Shown here one piece after another: positions 1 through 9,173 of a DNA stretch of 38,992 nucleotides. A model generated the notes under the pieces. It was not told where the DNA came from and did not search any database. It worked only from the letters and a program-made list of their open reading frames with translations. Source of the DNA: Acidimicrobiia bacterium (GTDB taxonomy: Bacteria > Actinomycetota > Acidimicrobiia > Spongiisociales > UBA5794); contig JANTHO010000020.1 in assembly GCA_024762335.1 (NCBI GenBank), positions 1 to 38,992 of the forward strand, given 5' to 3'. Each line of letters opens with the position of its first letter. Positions within the stretch are counted from its first letter, which is position 1. A program made the translations under genes and the position numbers.

Positions 1-80
1 TCGTTCTATCCGTCGCCGGGATCCGTGGATTCAGGCTGATGGGGAGGAAAAGAGGGTCCCGACGACGCAGGGGGGGAGCT
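1..80. other. Window edge, no gene seen
   Basis: These bases lie downstream of the minus-strand prenyl synthase gene. They are purine-rich on the plus strand and show no convincing start, terminator hairpin or RNA gene. Reading frames that cross this stretch continue into the synthase gene on the opposite strand and look like shadows. Confidence 0.5.
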
Positions 81-1073
81 CTAGGTGCGGGCGGTCTTGA
101 CGCGGTTCAGGATGTACGCGTCGAGGTTGCGCAGAACCGGGGTGAGGGCCGGGCTGCTGATCCGGTCGGTGGCGGCTTCGGCGAGGCGCATGTGCGCCAT
201 CGACTCGTCGATGACCCGGTCGACGAATCCGCCGGCCACCGTGAGATCGATCACGCGGTCGATCATCGTTCGATCGGTCGGGGCGCCTCCGGAGAGGGCA
301 TCCCTGATCTCCGATCCTCCGGGACCGTCCGCTGCGTACAGCACCGGGAGTGTGTAGACGCCCTCACCGATATCGGAACCGGAGGGTTTGCCGAGGAACG
401 CCTCATCGGCGACGAGATCGAGCACGTCGTCGGTCATCTGGAAGACGAGACCCATTTCCCATGCCCAATCGCTGATGGCCTCGACATCGTTGTGTGAGGC
501 GTGCGCTGTGATCGCCCCGAGGCGCGCCGATGTGCGGATGAGGCTCGCCGTCTTGCCCCCGATCACCTTGTAGTAGCCGTCCGGACCGTGTTCGAGACCG
601 CCTGCGAATCGGAGTTCTGCGACCTGTCCCTCGCACAGCCGTGCGTATGTTTGAGCAACGAGCGTCACGGCCTCCTCGCCGAGCGGGGCGGCGATTTCGG
701 AGGCGCGGGCCAGGAGGAAGTCGCCTGCGAGGATGGCGACCGTGTTCGTCCAGTTCTCGTTCACCGATACCTGTCCCCGACGGGAGTCCGCCTCGTCGAT
801 GACGTCGTCGTGATAGAGCGACCCGACATGGACCAGTTCCACCGAGACGCCTGCCTCGATCGGTCCGTCACCGTCTCCAGAGCCGAGCTCTGCTGCTACC
901 TGAGCGAGCAGCGGCCGGTACCGCTTCCCTCCCGCGCGCAGGAGATGCTGGGCGATGTCGGTTAGGAAGGCGTCGTCCGACATCGTGACTTCGAGCAGTC
1001 GTCGCTCGACCCCGTTCATCCGGTCCCACACTCTTGGAATCGGGACGAGATCGTTGAGAATCGGCTGGTCCAC
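81..1073 (-). CDS. Polyprenyl diphosphate synthase (trans-isoprenyl synthase)
   Basis: A 330-residue trans-isoprenyl diphosphate synthase. The family extends allylic diphosphates with isopentenyl diphosphate, here probably for the menaquinone side chain or another lipid carrier; chain length cannot be read with confidence. Visible motifs are GGKRYRP (48-54), the first aspartate-rich motif DDVID (89-93), the KT pair (174-175), the second motif DDVLD (215-219) and the GKPSGSDIGEG loop (228-238). The second motif has the relaxed DDxxD form usual for medium- and long-chain enzymes. The GTG start at 1073 has AGGAG just upstream, and a minus-strand TACCAT at 1107-1102 gives a plausible -10. The gene is divergent from clpC. 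Length is normal for the family (about 320-350). Confidence 0.93.
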   Translation of the reverse strand: MDQPILNDLVPIPRVWDRMNGVERRLLEVTMSDDAFLTDIAQHLLRAGGKRYRPLLAQVAAELGSGDGDGPIEAGVSVELVHVGSLYHDDVIDEADSRRGQVSVNENWTNTVAILAGDFLLARASEIAAPLGEEAVTLVAQTYARLCEGQVAELRFAGGLEHGPDGYYKVIGGKTASLIRTSARLGAITAHASHNDVEAISDWAWEMGLVFQMTDDVLDLVADEAFLGKPSGSDIGEGVYTLPVLYAADGPGGSEIRDALSGGAPTDRTMIDRVIDLTVAGGFVDRVIDESMAHMRLAEAATDRISSPALTPVLRNLDAYILNRVKTART

Positions 1074-1178
1074 AGGTCTCCTGGGCGTCTCGGGAATGGG
1101 AATGGTAGCCCCGGCGTTTTCCGAAACATGATCCGGAACCTCCGGTTCAACAACCCGGGTCTATCGGGCGCCCACTCC

Positions 1179-1184
1179 TATACT
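1179..1184 (+). promoter_or_regulatory. Putative clpC promoter -10 (TATACT)
   Basis: TATACT is a near-consensus -10 hexamer about 54 nt before the clpC start codon. No good -35 is seen at 16-18 nt upstream. No CtsR- or HspR-type repeat was recognised in the divergent gap. Confidence 0.45.
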
Positions 1185-1237
1185 TGGTGAGGCGTTCGGG
1201 GGATCCCGGCGCCATCGTTCCATGAAGAGGTAACAGC

Positions 1238-3742
1238 TTGTTCGAACGGTTTACCGACAGGGCCCGCAGGGTCGTGGTTCTTGCCCAGGAAGAAGCGCGA
1301 CTCCTCAATCACAACTACATCGGGACAGAGCACATCCTCCTCGGCCTCATTCACGAAGGCGAGGGTGTCGCTGCTCGTGCTCTTGAGAGCATGGACATCA
1401 GCCTCGAATCGGTCCGCAGCCAGGTGGTCGAGATCATCGGCCAGGGATCTCAGGCCCCGAGCGGCCACATCCCGTTCACTCCGCGGGCGAAGAAGGTCCT
1501 CGAACTGTCGCTGCGTGAAGCCCTCCAGCTCGGCCACAACTACATCGGGACCGAGCACATCCTGCTCGGCCTCATCCGGGAAGGGGAGGGTGTTGCCGCT
1601 CAGGTCCTCCAGCAGCTCGGCGCCGAACTGCACAAGGTTCGCCAGACGGTCATTCAGCTCCTCTCCGGTGTCCAGAGTGAGGAACCGACCGCAGCCGGGC
1701 ACCCCGGGGGTAGCGGGAAGAGCGAATCCGGCGCTTCGAGCAGCGGGTCGACCGTGCTCGACCAGTTCGGCAGAAACCTCACGCAACTCGCACGCGAACG
1801 CAAGCTCGATCCGGTGATCGGTCGTTCCACGGAGATCCAACGGGTCATGCAGGTTCTCTCTCGACGGACGAAGAACAACCCGGTACTGATCGGAGAGCCG
1901 GGCGTCGGCAAGACCGCCATCGTGGAAGGCCTCGCCCAGCGGATCGTGGAAGGGGACGTCCCGGACACGCTCACCGACAAACATCTCTACACGCTCGACC
2001 TCGGAGCGCTCGTCGCAGGCTCCCGGTACCGCGGTGACTTCGAAGAGCGGCTCAAGAAGGTCCTGAAGGAGATCCGCACCCGCGGGGACATCATCCTGTT
2101 CATCGACGAAATCCACACCCTCGTCGGTGCCGGCGCCGCCGAAGGAGCGATCGACGCTGCGAGCATCCTCAAGCCGATGCTTGCACGCGGTGAGCTCCAG
2201 ACGATCGGGGCAACGACCCTCGAGGAGTACCGGAAGTATCTCGAGAAGGACTCGGCTCTCGAGCGCCGCTTCCAGCCGATCCAGGTCGAGGAACCAACGG
2301 TCGCGGACACGATCAAGATCCTCGAAGGGCTCCGTGACTCCTATGAGGACCATCACCGGGTTCGGTTCACGGACCAGGCGCTCGTCAACGCCGCGAATCT
2401 CGCAGACCGGTACATCGCAGACCGGTACCTGCCGGACAAGGCGATCGACTTGATCGACGAAGCGGGAAGCCGGATGCGGCTCAAGCGCAAGGACCTTCCC
2501 GGCGAGGTTCGCGACATCGACGACCGTGTGGCCAAGATCCGTGGGGACAAGCGTGAGGCCGTCTACGCACAGCAGTATGAGCGGGCGGCCAAGCTTCGCG
2601 ATCAGGAAGTGAACCTGATGGGGGAGCGATCAGGTTTCGTGTCTCAGGGTGCGGCCATCGGGGAGGACTACTCGTCCATCATCGACGAGGAGCAGATCGC
2701 CGAGGTGCTCGCCCAGTGGACCGGGATCCCCGTGCATCGTCTCACCGAAGAGGAAACCGAGCGGCTGCTGCGCATGGAGGACGAACTCCACAAGCGCATC
2801 ATCGGCCAGCACGATGCGATCGAAGCGGTCTCCAAAGCGATCCGTCGCACCCGTGCCGGCTTGAAGGATCCGAAGCGGCCGGCGGGTTCGTTCATCTTCC
2901 TCGGACCGTCCGGAGTCGGCAAGACGGAGTCGGCGAAGGCGCTCACCGAATTCCTGTTCGGTGATGAGGATGCACTGATCCAGATCGACATGTCGGAGTA
3001 CATGGAGAAGCATGCAGTGAGTCGACTCGTCGGGTCCCCTCCCGGCTATGTCGGGTACGACGAGGGCGGTCAGCTGACGGAAGCCGTTCGCAGGAAGCCG
3101 TTCTCCGTCGTTCTGTTCGATGAGATTGAGAAGGCTCATCAGGATGTCTTCAACATCCTGTTGCAGATTCTCGAGGACGGCCGTCTGACGGACTCGCAGG
3201 GTCGGACCGTCGACTTCAAGAACACCGTGATCATCATGACGTCCAACCTGGGAACTGCCGATCTCCGCAAGAAGGCGATCGGGTTCTCCGTGGATGACGC
3301 CGAGGTGAACTACGACAAGATGCGTGAGAAGGTCGTCGAGTCGCTCAAGAAGCACTTCCGGCCGGAGTTCCTGAACCGCATCGACGAGGTCATCGTCTTC
3401 CACGAGCTGACTCAGGAAGAGGTCAAGACGATTGTCGACCTGCTCGTGGCGCGCGTGCGGTCGCAGTTGGAGTCGCAGGCGATCGATCTGGCACTCTCCG
3501 ATGCTGCGAAGACACGCCTCGCTGAGAAGGGATACGACCCCCAGCTCGGTGCGAGACCGCTCCGTAGAGCGATTCAACGGCTTCTGGAGGACCCGCTGTC
3601 GGAGCGTGTGCTCCACCGCGAATTTCCCGCGGGGTCAACCGTCCTGGTCGACATCGACGAGGACGATCCTGATCGTTTGGCGTTCGTATCGATCGAGACA
3701 CCAGATCAGCCTCCGGTGGAGCTCGCAGACAACGAACACTGA
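1238..3742 (+). CDS. clpC: ClpC, Clp/Hsp100 AAA+ unfoldase
   Basis: An 834-residue ClpC that unfolds substrates and feeds them to the ClpP peptidase in the cytoplasm. It has the double N-terminal Clp repeat (about 1-145), AAA+ domain D1 with Walker A GEPGVGKT (219-226) and Walker B ILFIDE (286-291), a UVR-type middle segment (about 440-465), and D2 with Walker A GPSGVGKT (556-563) and Walker B VVLFDE (624-629), followed by the D2 small domain. Between the N-domain and D1 lies a Gly/Ser-rich linker (about 150-172). The TTG start at 1238 is supported by GAAGAGG at 1224-1230 and by the family-typical opening FERFTDRAR. The C-terminal tail is acidic. clpP is not in the window. Complete, with no missing catalytic residue. 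Confidence 0.97.
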   Translation: MFERFTDRARRVVVLAQEEARLLNHNYIGTEHILLGLIHEGEGVAARALESMDISLESVRSQVVEIIGQGSQAPSGHIPFTPRAKKVLELSLREALQLGHNYIGTEHILLGLIREGEGVAAQVLQQLGAELHKVRQTVIQLLSGVQSEEPTAAGHPGGSGKSESGASSSGSTVLDQFGRNLTQLARERKLDPVIGRSTEIQRVMQVLSRRTKNNPVLIGEPGVGKTAIVEGLAQRIVEGDVPDTLTDKHLYTLDLGALVAGSRYRGDFEERLKKVLKEIRTRGDIILFIDEIHTLVGAGAAEGAIDAASILKPMLARGELQTIGATTLEEYRKYLEKDSALERRFQPIQVEEPTVADTIKILEGLRDSYEDHHRVRFTDQALVNAANLADRYIADRYLPDKAIDLIDEAGSRMRLKRKDLPGEVRDIDDRVAKIRGDKREAVYAQQYERAAKLRDQEVNLMGERSGFVSQGAAIGEDYSSIIDEEQIAEVLAQWTGIPVHRLTEEETERLLRMEDELHKRIIGQHDAIEAVSKAIRRTRAGLKDPKRPAGSFIFLGPSGVGKTESAKALTEFLFGDEDALIQIDMSEYMEKHAVSRLVGSPPGYVGYDEGGQLTEAVRRKPFSVVLFDEIEKAHQDVFNILLQILEDGRLTDSQGRTVDFKNTVIIMTSNLGTADLRKKAIGFSVDDAEVNYDKMREKVVESLKKHFRPEFLNRIDEVIVFHELTQEEVKTIVDLLVARVRSQLESQAIDLALSDAAKTRLAEKGYDPQLGARPLRRAIQRLLEDPLSERVLHREFPAGSTVLVDIDEDDPDRLAFVSIETPDQPPVELADNEH

Positions 3743-3879
3743 GATACGACTGGACCTGCCGTTCGGCATTCCGGTTTCGCCTCGCCGGCGACATCAGACC
3801 CTGAAACGCCCTAGACTCAACTCGGTTGCGCCCACGGGTAGGCGCGCAACAGATTCAACCGACAGAAAGGGTCCGATCC
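3743..3879. promoter_or_regulatory. Leader and promoter region of the BMP transport operon
   Basis: A TAGACT hexamer at 3812-3817 is the best -10, giving a leader of roughly 55 nt. The leader holds an imperfect hairpin (GTTGCG near 3825 pairing with CGCAAC near 3846) and the Shine-Dalgarno AGAAAGG at 3864-3870. No known riboswitch fold was recognised, although a purine-responsive control would be logical for this operon. Confidence 0.4.
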
Positions 3880-5031
3880 ATGACCGGATTGAAGAAACGT
3901 GGGGGCTTGTTCATCCTGCTCCTCGCGTTCGCGCTGATTGTTGCGGCATGCAGCAGCAGCAGCGATGAAACCACGACGACCGCTGCAGGTTCCGAAGAGA
4001 CGACGACGACCGCAGCCGGTTCTGAAGAGACGACGACGACCGCAGCTCCCGCGGAAGAGACGACCACCACCGCAGGCTCGATGGCCGGAGAGGGCATCAA
4101 GGTCGGCATGGCCTACGACATCGGCGGACGCGGCGACAAGTCGTTCAACGACTCTGCAGCCGCCGGGCTCGAGAAGGGCATCGCCGACTTCGGAATCGAG
4201 ACCCAGGAGCTCGAGCCGACCGCAGGTGGCGAGAACCGTGAGGAGAACCTCCGGCTGCTCGCCGAGAGCGGGTTCGACCTGAACTTCGCGATCGGATTCG
4301 CGTTCGCCGAGGCAGTGACTGCAACGGCGGCCGACTTCCCCGATACCACGTTCGCCATCGTCGACTCCGTCGTCGAAGCCCCGAACGTTGCTTCTCTCGT
4401 GTTCGCCGAGCATGAGGGCTCCGCCCTCGTCGGTGCTGCGGCAGCGCTGAAGTCTCAGACCGGCAAGATCGGTTTCATCGGTGGCGTCAACATCGGACTC
4501 ATCAACAAGTTCGAGGCCGGCTACCGCTTCGGTGCCGAGTACATCAACCCGGACATCGAGATCTTCACCCAGTACCTGACCGAGCCGCCGGACTTCTCCG
4601 GATTCAACGACCCGGCCAAGGGCAAGGAAGCCGCGCTCGCCATGTATGAGCAGGGCGCAGACGTCGTGTATCACGCGGCAGGCGGTTCCGGCGGTGGTCT
4701 CTTCGAGGCTGCGAAGGAAGTGTCGACGACGAGCGGCAGCAAGGTATGGGCCATCGGCGTGGACTCGGACCAGTACGAGACCGCGGGCGACGACGTCAAG
4801 GAGTACATCCTGACGTCGATGCTCAAGCGAGTTGACGTGGCCGTCTACACGACGATCGCCAACTTCGTGAATGAAGGCAACCAGTCCGGCGTGGTCGTGT
4901 TCGACCTCAGTGCGGACGGCGTTGGCTACTCCAACTCCGGTGGGTTCGTCGACGACATCGCGGATCAGATCGATGAGCTTCGTACGAAGATCATCTCCGG
5001 CGAGGTGACCGTCCCCGACGCTCTCAGCTGA
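3880..5031 (+). CDS. BMP-family ABC transporter substrate-binding lipoprotein
   Basis: A 383-residue lipoprotein of the basic membrane protein (BMP/Med/PnrA) family, whose characterised members bind purine nucleosides outside the membrane and deliver them to an ABC importer. The ATG at 3880 is chosen because AGAAAGG lies 9 nt upstream and it gives a proper signal peptide: basic MTGLKKRG, hydrophobic core, lipobox VAAC with the lipidated Cys at 24. An upstream in-frame TTG at 3826 would bury the signal sequence. Residues about 30-68 form a Thr/Glu/Ala linker of nearly identical repeats (EETTTTAAGS), likely a flexible tether from the membrane. The mature domain begins near GIKVGMAYDIGG and has the family's GGRGDKSFND segment. 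First gene of an importer operon; a hairpin follows it. Substrate specificity is inferred from the family. Confidence 0.92.
   Translation: MTGLKKRGGLFILLLAFALIVAACSSSSDETTTTAAGSEETTTTAAGSEETTTTAAPAEETTTTAGSMAGEGIKVGMAYDIGGRGDKSFNDSAAAGLEKGIADFGIETQELEPTAGGENREENLRLLAESGFDLNFAIGFAFAEAVTATAADFPDTTFAIVDSVVEAPNVASLVFAEHEGSALVGAAAALKSQTGKIGFIGGVNIGLINKFEAGYRFGAEYINPDIEIFTQYLTEPPDFSGFNDPAKGKEAALAMYEQGADVVYHAAGGSGGGLFEAAKEVSTTSGSKVWAIGVDSDQYETAGDDVKEYILTSMLKRVDVAVYTTIANFVNEGNQSGVVVFDLSADGVGYSNSGGFVDDIADQIDELRTKIISGEVTVPDALS
3967..4083 (+). repeat. In-frame tandem repeat encoding the Thr/Glu linker
   Basis: Three imperfect 30-nt units (EETTTTAAGS-like) plus a variant unit encode the tether between the lipidated cysteine and the binding domain. 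Unit number may vary between strains by slippage. Confidence 0.75.
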
Positions 5032-5054
5032 TCCGTTCAGCCAAGTAGCACAGC

Positions 5055-5084
5055 ACGGGCCCGAGGCGCTAGCCTCGGGCCCGT
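5055..5084 (+). terminator. Strong intra-operon hairpin after the binding-protein gene
   Basis: A perfect 13-bp stem (5055-5067 with 5072-5084) closes a 4-nt GCTA loop 23 nt after the lipoprotein stop codon. Only a weak T-run follows (TTGCATTT). It probably acts as a partial terminator or 3'-end stabiliser, making more binding protein than ATPase and permeases, as is common in ABC importer operons. Confidence 0.75.
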
Positions 5085-5122
5085 TGCATTTGGTCGGCGA
5101 ATCGGAGATGAGGAGCACACGG

Positions 5123-6652
5123 GTGGCAGATGAATCCCTGGCCGTCGAACTGACGGGCATCACGAAGACCTTCCCCGGTGTCATCGCCAACGAAGACGTC
5201 GAGTTGAGAGTTGGTACCGGGACGATCCACGCGATCGTGGGCGAGAACGGTGCCGGCAAGTCGACCTTGATGAAGATCCTCTACGGCATGCAGTCTCCCG
5301 ACTCGGGATCGATCCGAGTTCGCGGCAAGGAGGTCGATTTCAAGACCCCGAAGGATGCGATCGACGAGGGGATCGGCATGGTGCACCAGCACTTCATGCT
5401 CGCAGACAACCTGACGGTGCTCGAGAACATCGTTCTCGGATCCGAGCCGACCAAGGGGGTCCAACTCGATTTTGCCGCCGGGAGACAGAAGATCGAGGAG
5501 ATCGGCGCAGCGTACGGCATGGAACTCGATCCCGACGCGCTCGTCGAGTCGCTCACCGTCGGCGCACGGCAGAGGACCGAGATCATGAAGGTCCTGTTTC
5601 GCGGAGCCAGCATCCTCATCCTCGACGAACCGACCGCCGTGCTCGTGCCGCAGGAGGTCGATGAGCTGTTCGCCAACCTCAAAGGGATGGTGGATGAGGG
5701 ACACACGATCATCTTCATATCGCACCACCTCGACGAGGTGCTCGCCATCGCAGACTCGATCACCGTGATGAGGGGCGGACGTACGGTTGCTACGGTCGAT
5801 CCCGAAGGCATCGACGCGAAACAGCTCGCAGAATTGATGGTCGGTTCCGAACTCCCGACACCGGAGACGACCGAATCAACCGTGACCGACGTCGTCGAAC
5901 TCTCTGTTCGCGGCGTTGAGGCGCTCTCTCCGGACGGGCGCACCGTTCTCGACGACGTCACGTTCGACATCCGTCAGGGTGAGATCGTCGGCATCGCCGG
6001 GGTCGAGGGCAACGGACAGGCAGAACTGATCGATGCGCTCATGGGGATCCGCGACGTATCTTCCGGCAGCATCCGGTTCAAAGACGACGACATCGCAGAC
6101 TGGTCCACGAAAGATCGTCGCGAGGCTGGGATCGGCATCATTCCTGCCGACCGGCACCGGGAGGGACTCCTGTTGCAGTCACCGCTGTGGGAGAACGCCA
6201 TGCTCGGGCACCAGACGGTCAAGCCGTTCGCGAACGGACCCTGGGTGAACCGAAAAGGTGCCAGGGACCGGACGAGCACCGTCATCGAACGATTTGATGT
6301 GAAGACTCCCGGACCCGATGTGAACGCCATTGCTCTCTCGGGCGGCAACCAGCAGAAACTCATCGTCGGCAAGGAGATGATTGCCGAACCGCACGTGCTC
6401 ATCGCGGCGCATCCGACCCGCGGGATCGATGTCGGTGCCCAGGCGGCAATCTGGGACGAACTTCGCGCGGCGAGAAAGGAAGGACTAGCGGTGCTGCTCA
6501 TCAGCGCGGATCTTGAGGAGCTGATCGGTCTCTCGGACCGTCTCCTCGTCATCTACAGCGGACGGATCGTGGCCGACCTCGATCCGAAGACCGTCACACC
6601 GGAGGAGCTCGGATCGTACATGACCGGCGTCGGAGCGGAGGCATCAGCATGA
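5123..6652 (+). CDS. BMP-type ABC importer, double-domain ATPase
   Basis: A 509-residue protein with two ABC cassettes, the cytoplasmic ATPase of a carbohydrate-uptake-2-like nucleoside importer (family of YufO/NupA and RbsA). Cassette 1 has an intact Walker A GENGAGKST (40-48), a signature LTVGARQR and Walker B ILILDEP. Cassette 2 has a degenerate Walker A (GVEGNGQAEL), signature LSGGNQQK and Walker B VLIAAHP with His for the usual catalytic acid position. A degenerate second cassette is normal in this family. GTG at 5123 is preferred because AGGAG at 5111-5115 has proper spacing; earlier in-frame starts overlap the hairpin at 5055-5084. Its stop overlaps the next start (ATGA). Confidence 0.92.
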   Translation: MADESLAVELTGITKTFPGVIANEDVELRVGTGTIHAIVGENGAGKSTLMKILYGMQSPDSGSIRVRGKEVDFKTPKDAIDEGIGMVHQHFMLADNLTVLENIVLGSEPTKGVQLDFAAGRQKIEEIGAAYGMELDPDALVESLTVGARQRTEIMKVLFRGASILILDEPTAVLVPQEVDELFANLKGMVDEGHTIIFISHHLDEVLAIADSITVMRGGRTVATVDPEGIDAKQLAELMVGSELPTPETTESTVTDVVELSVRGVEALSPDGRTVLDDVTFDIRQGEIVGIAGVEGNGQAELIDALMGIRDVSSGSIRFKDDDIADWSTKDRREAGIGIIPADRHREGLLLQSPLWENAMLGHQTVKPFANGPWVNRKGARDRTSTVIERFDVKTPGPDVNAIALSGGNQQKLIVGKEMIAEPHVLIAAHPTRGIDVGAQAAIWDELRAARKEGLAVLLISADLEELIGLSDRLLVIYSGRIVADLDPKTVTPEELGSYMTGVGAEASA

Positions 6653-7767
6653 GTGTGAAGAAGATGCTCCTCTCGCTGCTCGCCCCGACCGCTGCGATCG
6701 TGTTCGCACTCATCGTGGCCGCGATCGCCCTCTGGGCGGTCGGCCGCAACCCGCTCGACGCATTCAGTTCCATGTGGAGCTTCGGGACTACGACGACGTC
6801 GATCGCGTCGATGGTCAACCGGGCGATCCCGCTGTACATCGCCGCCGTCGCCGTGGCGATCGGTTTCCAGATGGGACTGTTCAACATCGGGGTCGAGGGA
6901 CAGTATCTGCTCGGGGCGTTGTTCGCCGGATGGGTCGGCGGCAATCTCGGTCTCTGGGCGCCGCTCCATGTGGCTCTCGTCATTCTCGTTGCGGTCCTCA
7001 TCGGGGCGCTCTGGTCCGGGATCGCCGGCTTCCTCAAGGTCACCCGGGGTGTCCACGAGGTCATTTCGACGATCATGTTGAATTTCATCGCGTTCAGCCT
7101 GATCGCGTACCTGCTCCTCAACTGGTTCCGCGACGACCCGACCTCGCTGAACCTCCAAACCAAGACGTTCCCGGCATCGGCTCAGTTGCCCGGGTTGAAT
7201 TGGATGTTCACAATGTTCGGGTTCAGCGAACCGCGCGGCATTTCCATGCACGGCTTCCTGTTCGTTGCGATCGCGATCGGCATCTTCTACTACATCCTGG
7301 TTAAGCGGACGAGGTTCGGCTTCGAACTCCGGGCTTCCGGGATGAACCCGGGCGCCGCCCGGATGGCCGGTGTGGCGCCGAAGAGGATGGTGGTCGTGAC
7401 CATGCTCATCTCCGGGGGTGTCGCAGGCATGGTCGGGCTGGCAACTATGTTCGGCAACCTTCACGCATACACACAGGACTTTCCCCGGGGCCTCGGGTTC
7501 ACCGGGATCGCCGTTGCGCTGCTCGGCAGGAACAGTGCGGTCGGCATGGCACTCGGCGCCTTGCTGTTCGGCTTCATGGAACGCTCCGCGCTGATCCTGG
7601 ATCTGGAGGACACACCGAAAGAGGTCGTTCAGATCATGCAGGGCGTCGTCGTCCTCGCCGTCGTCGTGGCGTACGAGGTCGTCAACCGCATGATCGAGAA
7701 ACGTGAGATCAAAGCCGCCGCCGAGGCGACCAGATCGCTGGAAGCGGGAGAGGAGGTGGCGGCATGA
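6649..7767 (+). CDS. BMP-type ABC importer permease 1
   Basis: A 372-residue polytopic permease of the branched-chain-type (BPD_transp_2) family, the YufP/NupB-like half of the nucleoside importer. Several long hydrophobic segments are clear, and the family's GLFNIGVEGQYLLGALFAGW segment lies near residue 80-100. The cytoplasmic coupling region is near FELRASGMNPGAARMAGV. The start ATG overlaps the ATPase stop by 4 nt and is preceded by GGAGG at 6637-6641, so the genes are translationally coupled. The C-terminus is charged (KREIKAAAEATRSLEAGEE). Confidence 0.92.
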   Translation: MSVKKMLLSLLAPTAAIVFALIVAAIALWAVGRNPLDAFSSMWSFGTTTTSIASMVNRAIPLYIAAVAVAIGFQMGLFNIGVEGQYLLGALFAGWVGGNLGLWAPLHVALVILVAVLIGALWSGIAGFLKVTRGVHEVISTIMLNFIAFSLIAYLLLNWFRDDPTSLNLQTKTFPASAQLPGLNWMFTMFGFSEPRGISMHGFLFVAIAIGIFYYILVKRTRFGFELRASGMNPGAARMAGVAPKRMVVVTMLISGGVAGMVGLATMFGNLHAYTQDFPRGLGFTGIAVALLGRNSAVGMALGALLFGFMERSALILDLEDTPKEVVQIMQGVVVLAVVVAYEVVNRMIEKREIKAAAEATRSLEAGEEVAA

Positions 7768-9056
7768 CCGGTCGTCTCGATGATTCGAACACCCGTCTCC
7801 CCGACTCCGCGGAGTACGAACCGGACCTCAACGCCAAGCCGTCGCTGCTCGACTCCCGGGCGCTTCGCTACACGGCCTTCGCACTCGTCGGCGTCTTCGT
7901 GCTCTCACTCGTCGAGGCGATCGCCGGCACCTCGGAGCTGACCTCGTCAGGCACGTGGGCCGCTGCAATCCGACTCACCATTCCGATCATGCTCGCCGGT
8001 CTCGGCGGCGTGTTTTCAGAGCGGGCAGGCGTTGTCAACATCGGCCTCGAGGGCATGATGATCGCCGGCACGTGGTTCGGCGCATGGGCCGGATGGGCGT
8101 GGGGGCCGTGGCAGGGTGTTGCCATGGGCATCATCGGCGGAGCGATCTTCGGTCTGATCCATGCCATCGCCACGGTGACCTTCGCCGTCGATCACATCGT
8201 GTCCGGTGTCGCGATCAACATCCTGGCCGCCGGGGCGATGCGGTTCCTCTCGGTCGTGGTGTACACACCGGAGTCCGGTGGCGGCGCCACGCAGTCGCCT
8301 CGCATCTCGAGTTCGATCGGGACGTTCGACGTTCCCCTGCTCTCGAATGCGTTCAATTGGCTGGAAGACCGGGCGATCTTCTTCCTTTCCGACATCGGCG
8401 GGATGCTCGCCGGTATCACAACGAAGATGTCGTGGCTGACGCTCGTGACGATCATTCTCGTCCCGGTGATCTGGTGGGCTCTGTGGCGCACCGCCTGGGG
8501 CTTGCGCCTGCGGTCCTGTGGTGAGAACCCCTACGCCGCAGAGTCGCTCGGTGTCCCGGTTCTCGCCATGAAGTACTACGGCGTCGTGATCTCGGGCGCA
8601 CTCGCCGGTCTCGGCGGGGCGTATCTCGTCGTAGTGCAAGCGGGCATCTACCGCGAGGGCATGACGGCCGGTCGAGGCTTCATCGGTCTTGCCTCACTGA
8701 TCTTCGGGAACTGGTACCCGTTCGGTGTCGCCGCCGGCGCGTCGGTCTTCGGCTACGCGGATGCGTTGAGTCTCCGCCAGGGCACGGCCGTTCATGCGTT
8801 GCTACTGGTTGCGGCGGTCGCCCTTGCCGGACTGGCCGTATGGTCTCTCGTGCGGAAGAAGATGGCAGGGACGATCATCCAGGGTGTTGCGGCGGCGATT
8901 TTCCTGGTCTGGTATCTCGCGACCGACACGGTCCCGACGCAGGTCGTTGCGGCACTGCCGTACCTCGTCACGTTGCTGGTCCTGTCGCTGGCAACCCAGC
9001 GTCTGAGGATGCCCGCCGCCGACGGCCTCCGCTACCGAAAGGGCGAAGCCGTCTAA
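7764..9056 (+). CDS. BMP-type ABC importer permease 2
   Basis: A 430-residue polytopic permease, the YufQ/NupC-like partner of permease 1. The signature ERAGVVNIGLEGMMIAG lies near residue 88-105, and the coupling region LRLRSCGENPYAAESLGV near 245-262. It is longer than many relatives: about 110 C-terminal residues after the core carry extra hydrophobic segments (ALLLVAAVALAGLAVW, IIQGVAAAIFLVWYLA, VVAALPYLVTLLVLSLA). The ATG overlaps the previous stop (ATGA), with AGGAGG at 7751-7756. The operon ends here. Confidence 0.92.
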   Translation: MTGRLDDSNTRLPDSAEYEPDLNAKPSLLDSRALRYTAFALVGVFVLSLVEAIAGTSELTSSGTWAAAIRLTIPIMLAGLGGVFSERAGVVNIGLEGMMIAGTWFGAWAGWAWGPWQGVAMGIIGGAIFGLIHAIATVTFAVDHIVSGVAINILAAGAMRFLSVVVYTPESGGGATQSPRISSSIGTFDVPLLSNAFNWLEDRAIFFLSDIGGMLAGITTKMSWLTLVTIILVPVIWWALWRTAWGLRLRSCGENPYAAESLGVPVLAMKYYGVVISGALAGLGGAYLVVVQAGIYREGMTAGRGFIGLASLIFGNWYPFGVAAGASVFGYADALSLRQGTAVHALLLVAAVALAGLAVWSLVRKKMAGTIIQGVAAAIFLVWYLATDTVPTQVVAALPYLVTLLVLSLATQRLRMPAADGLRYRKGEAV

Positions 9057-9173
9057 CCGCCCCTGCGGCTGCAGCGTTCCGCCCTCTGTTCCTCCCCCTG
9101 AGGGGGAGGAAGAGGACGGCTTGGGGGGATCGAGATGCCCGGAGGGCAGAGGGGGCGCTTCTGCCGCCGGGTC
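9057..9173. repeat. G/C-rich palindromic intergenic element, likely bidirectional terminator
   Basis: The gap between the convergent importer operon and zinc-ribbon gene holds a perfect 10-bp hairpin with a TGA loop (9089-9098 with 9102-9111). It is nested inside a wider pairing of GCCCTCTG (9081-9088) with CAGAGGG (9147-9153). The C-run/G-run hairpin with a downstream TTGGGGGG tract looks like a REP-type dispersed element, but no second copy is in the window. Confidence 0.55.

Noticed and set aside
1178-3616. Long minus-strand frames across clpC (1178-2356 and 2630-3616)
   Set aside because: They mirror the clpC codons in a high-GC gene, have no start context, and their products show no known motifs.
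3817-5259. 480-codon minus-strand frame over the BMP lipoprotein gene
   Set aside because: It overlaps the strongly supported lipoprotein and the hairpin at 5055-5084; composition is that of an antisense shadow.
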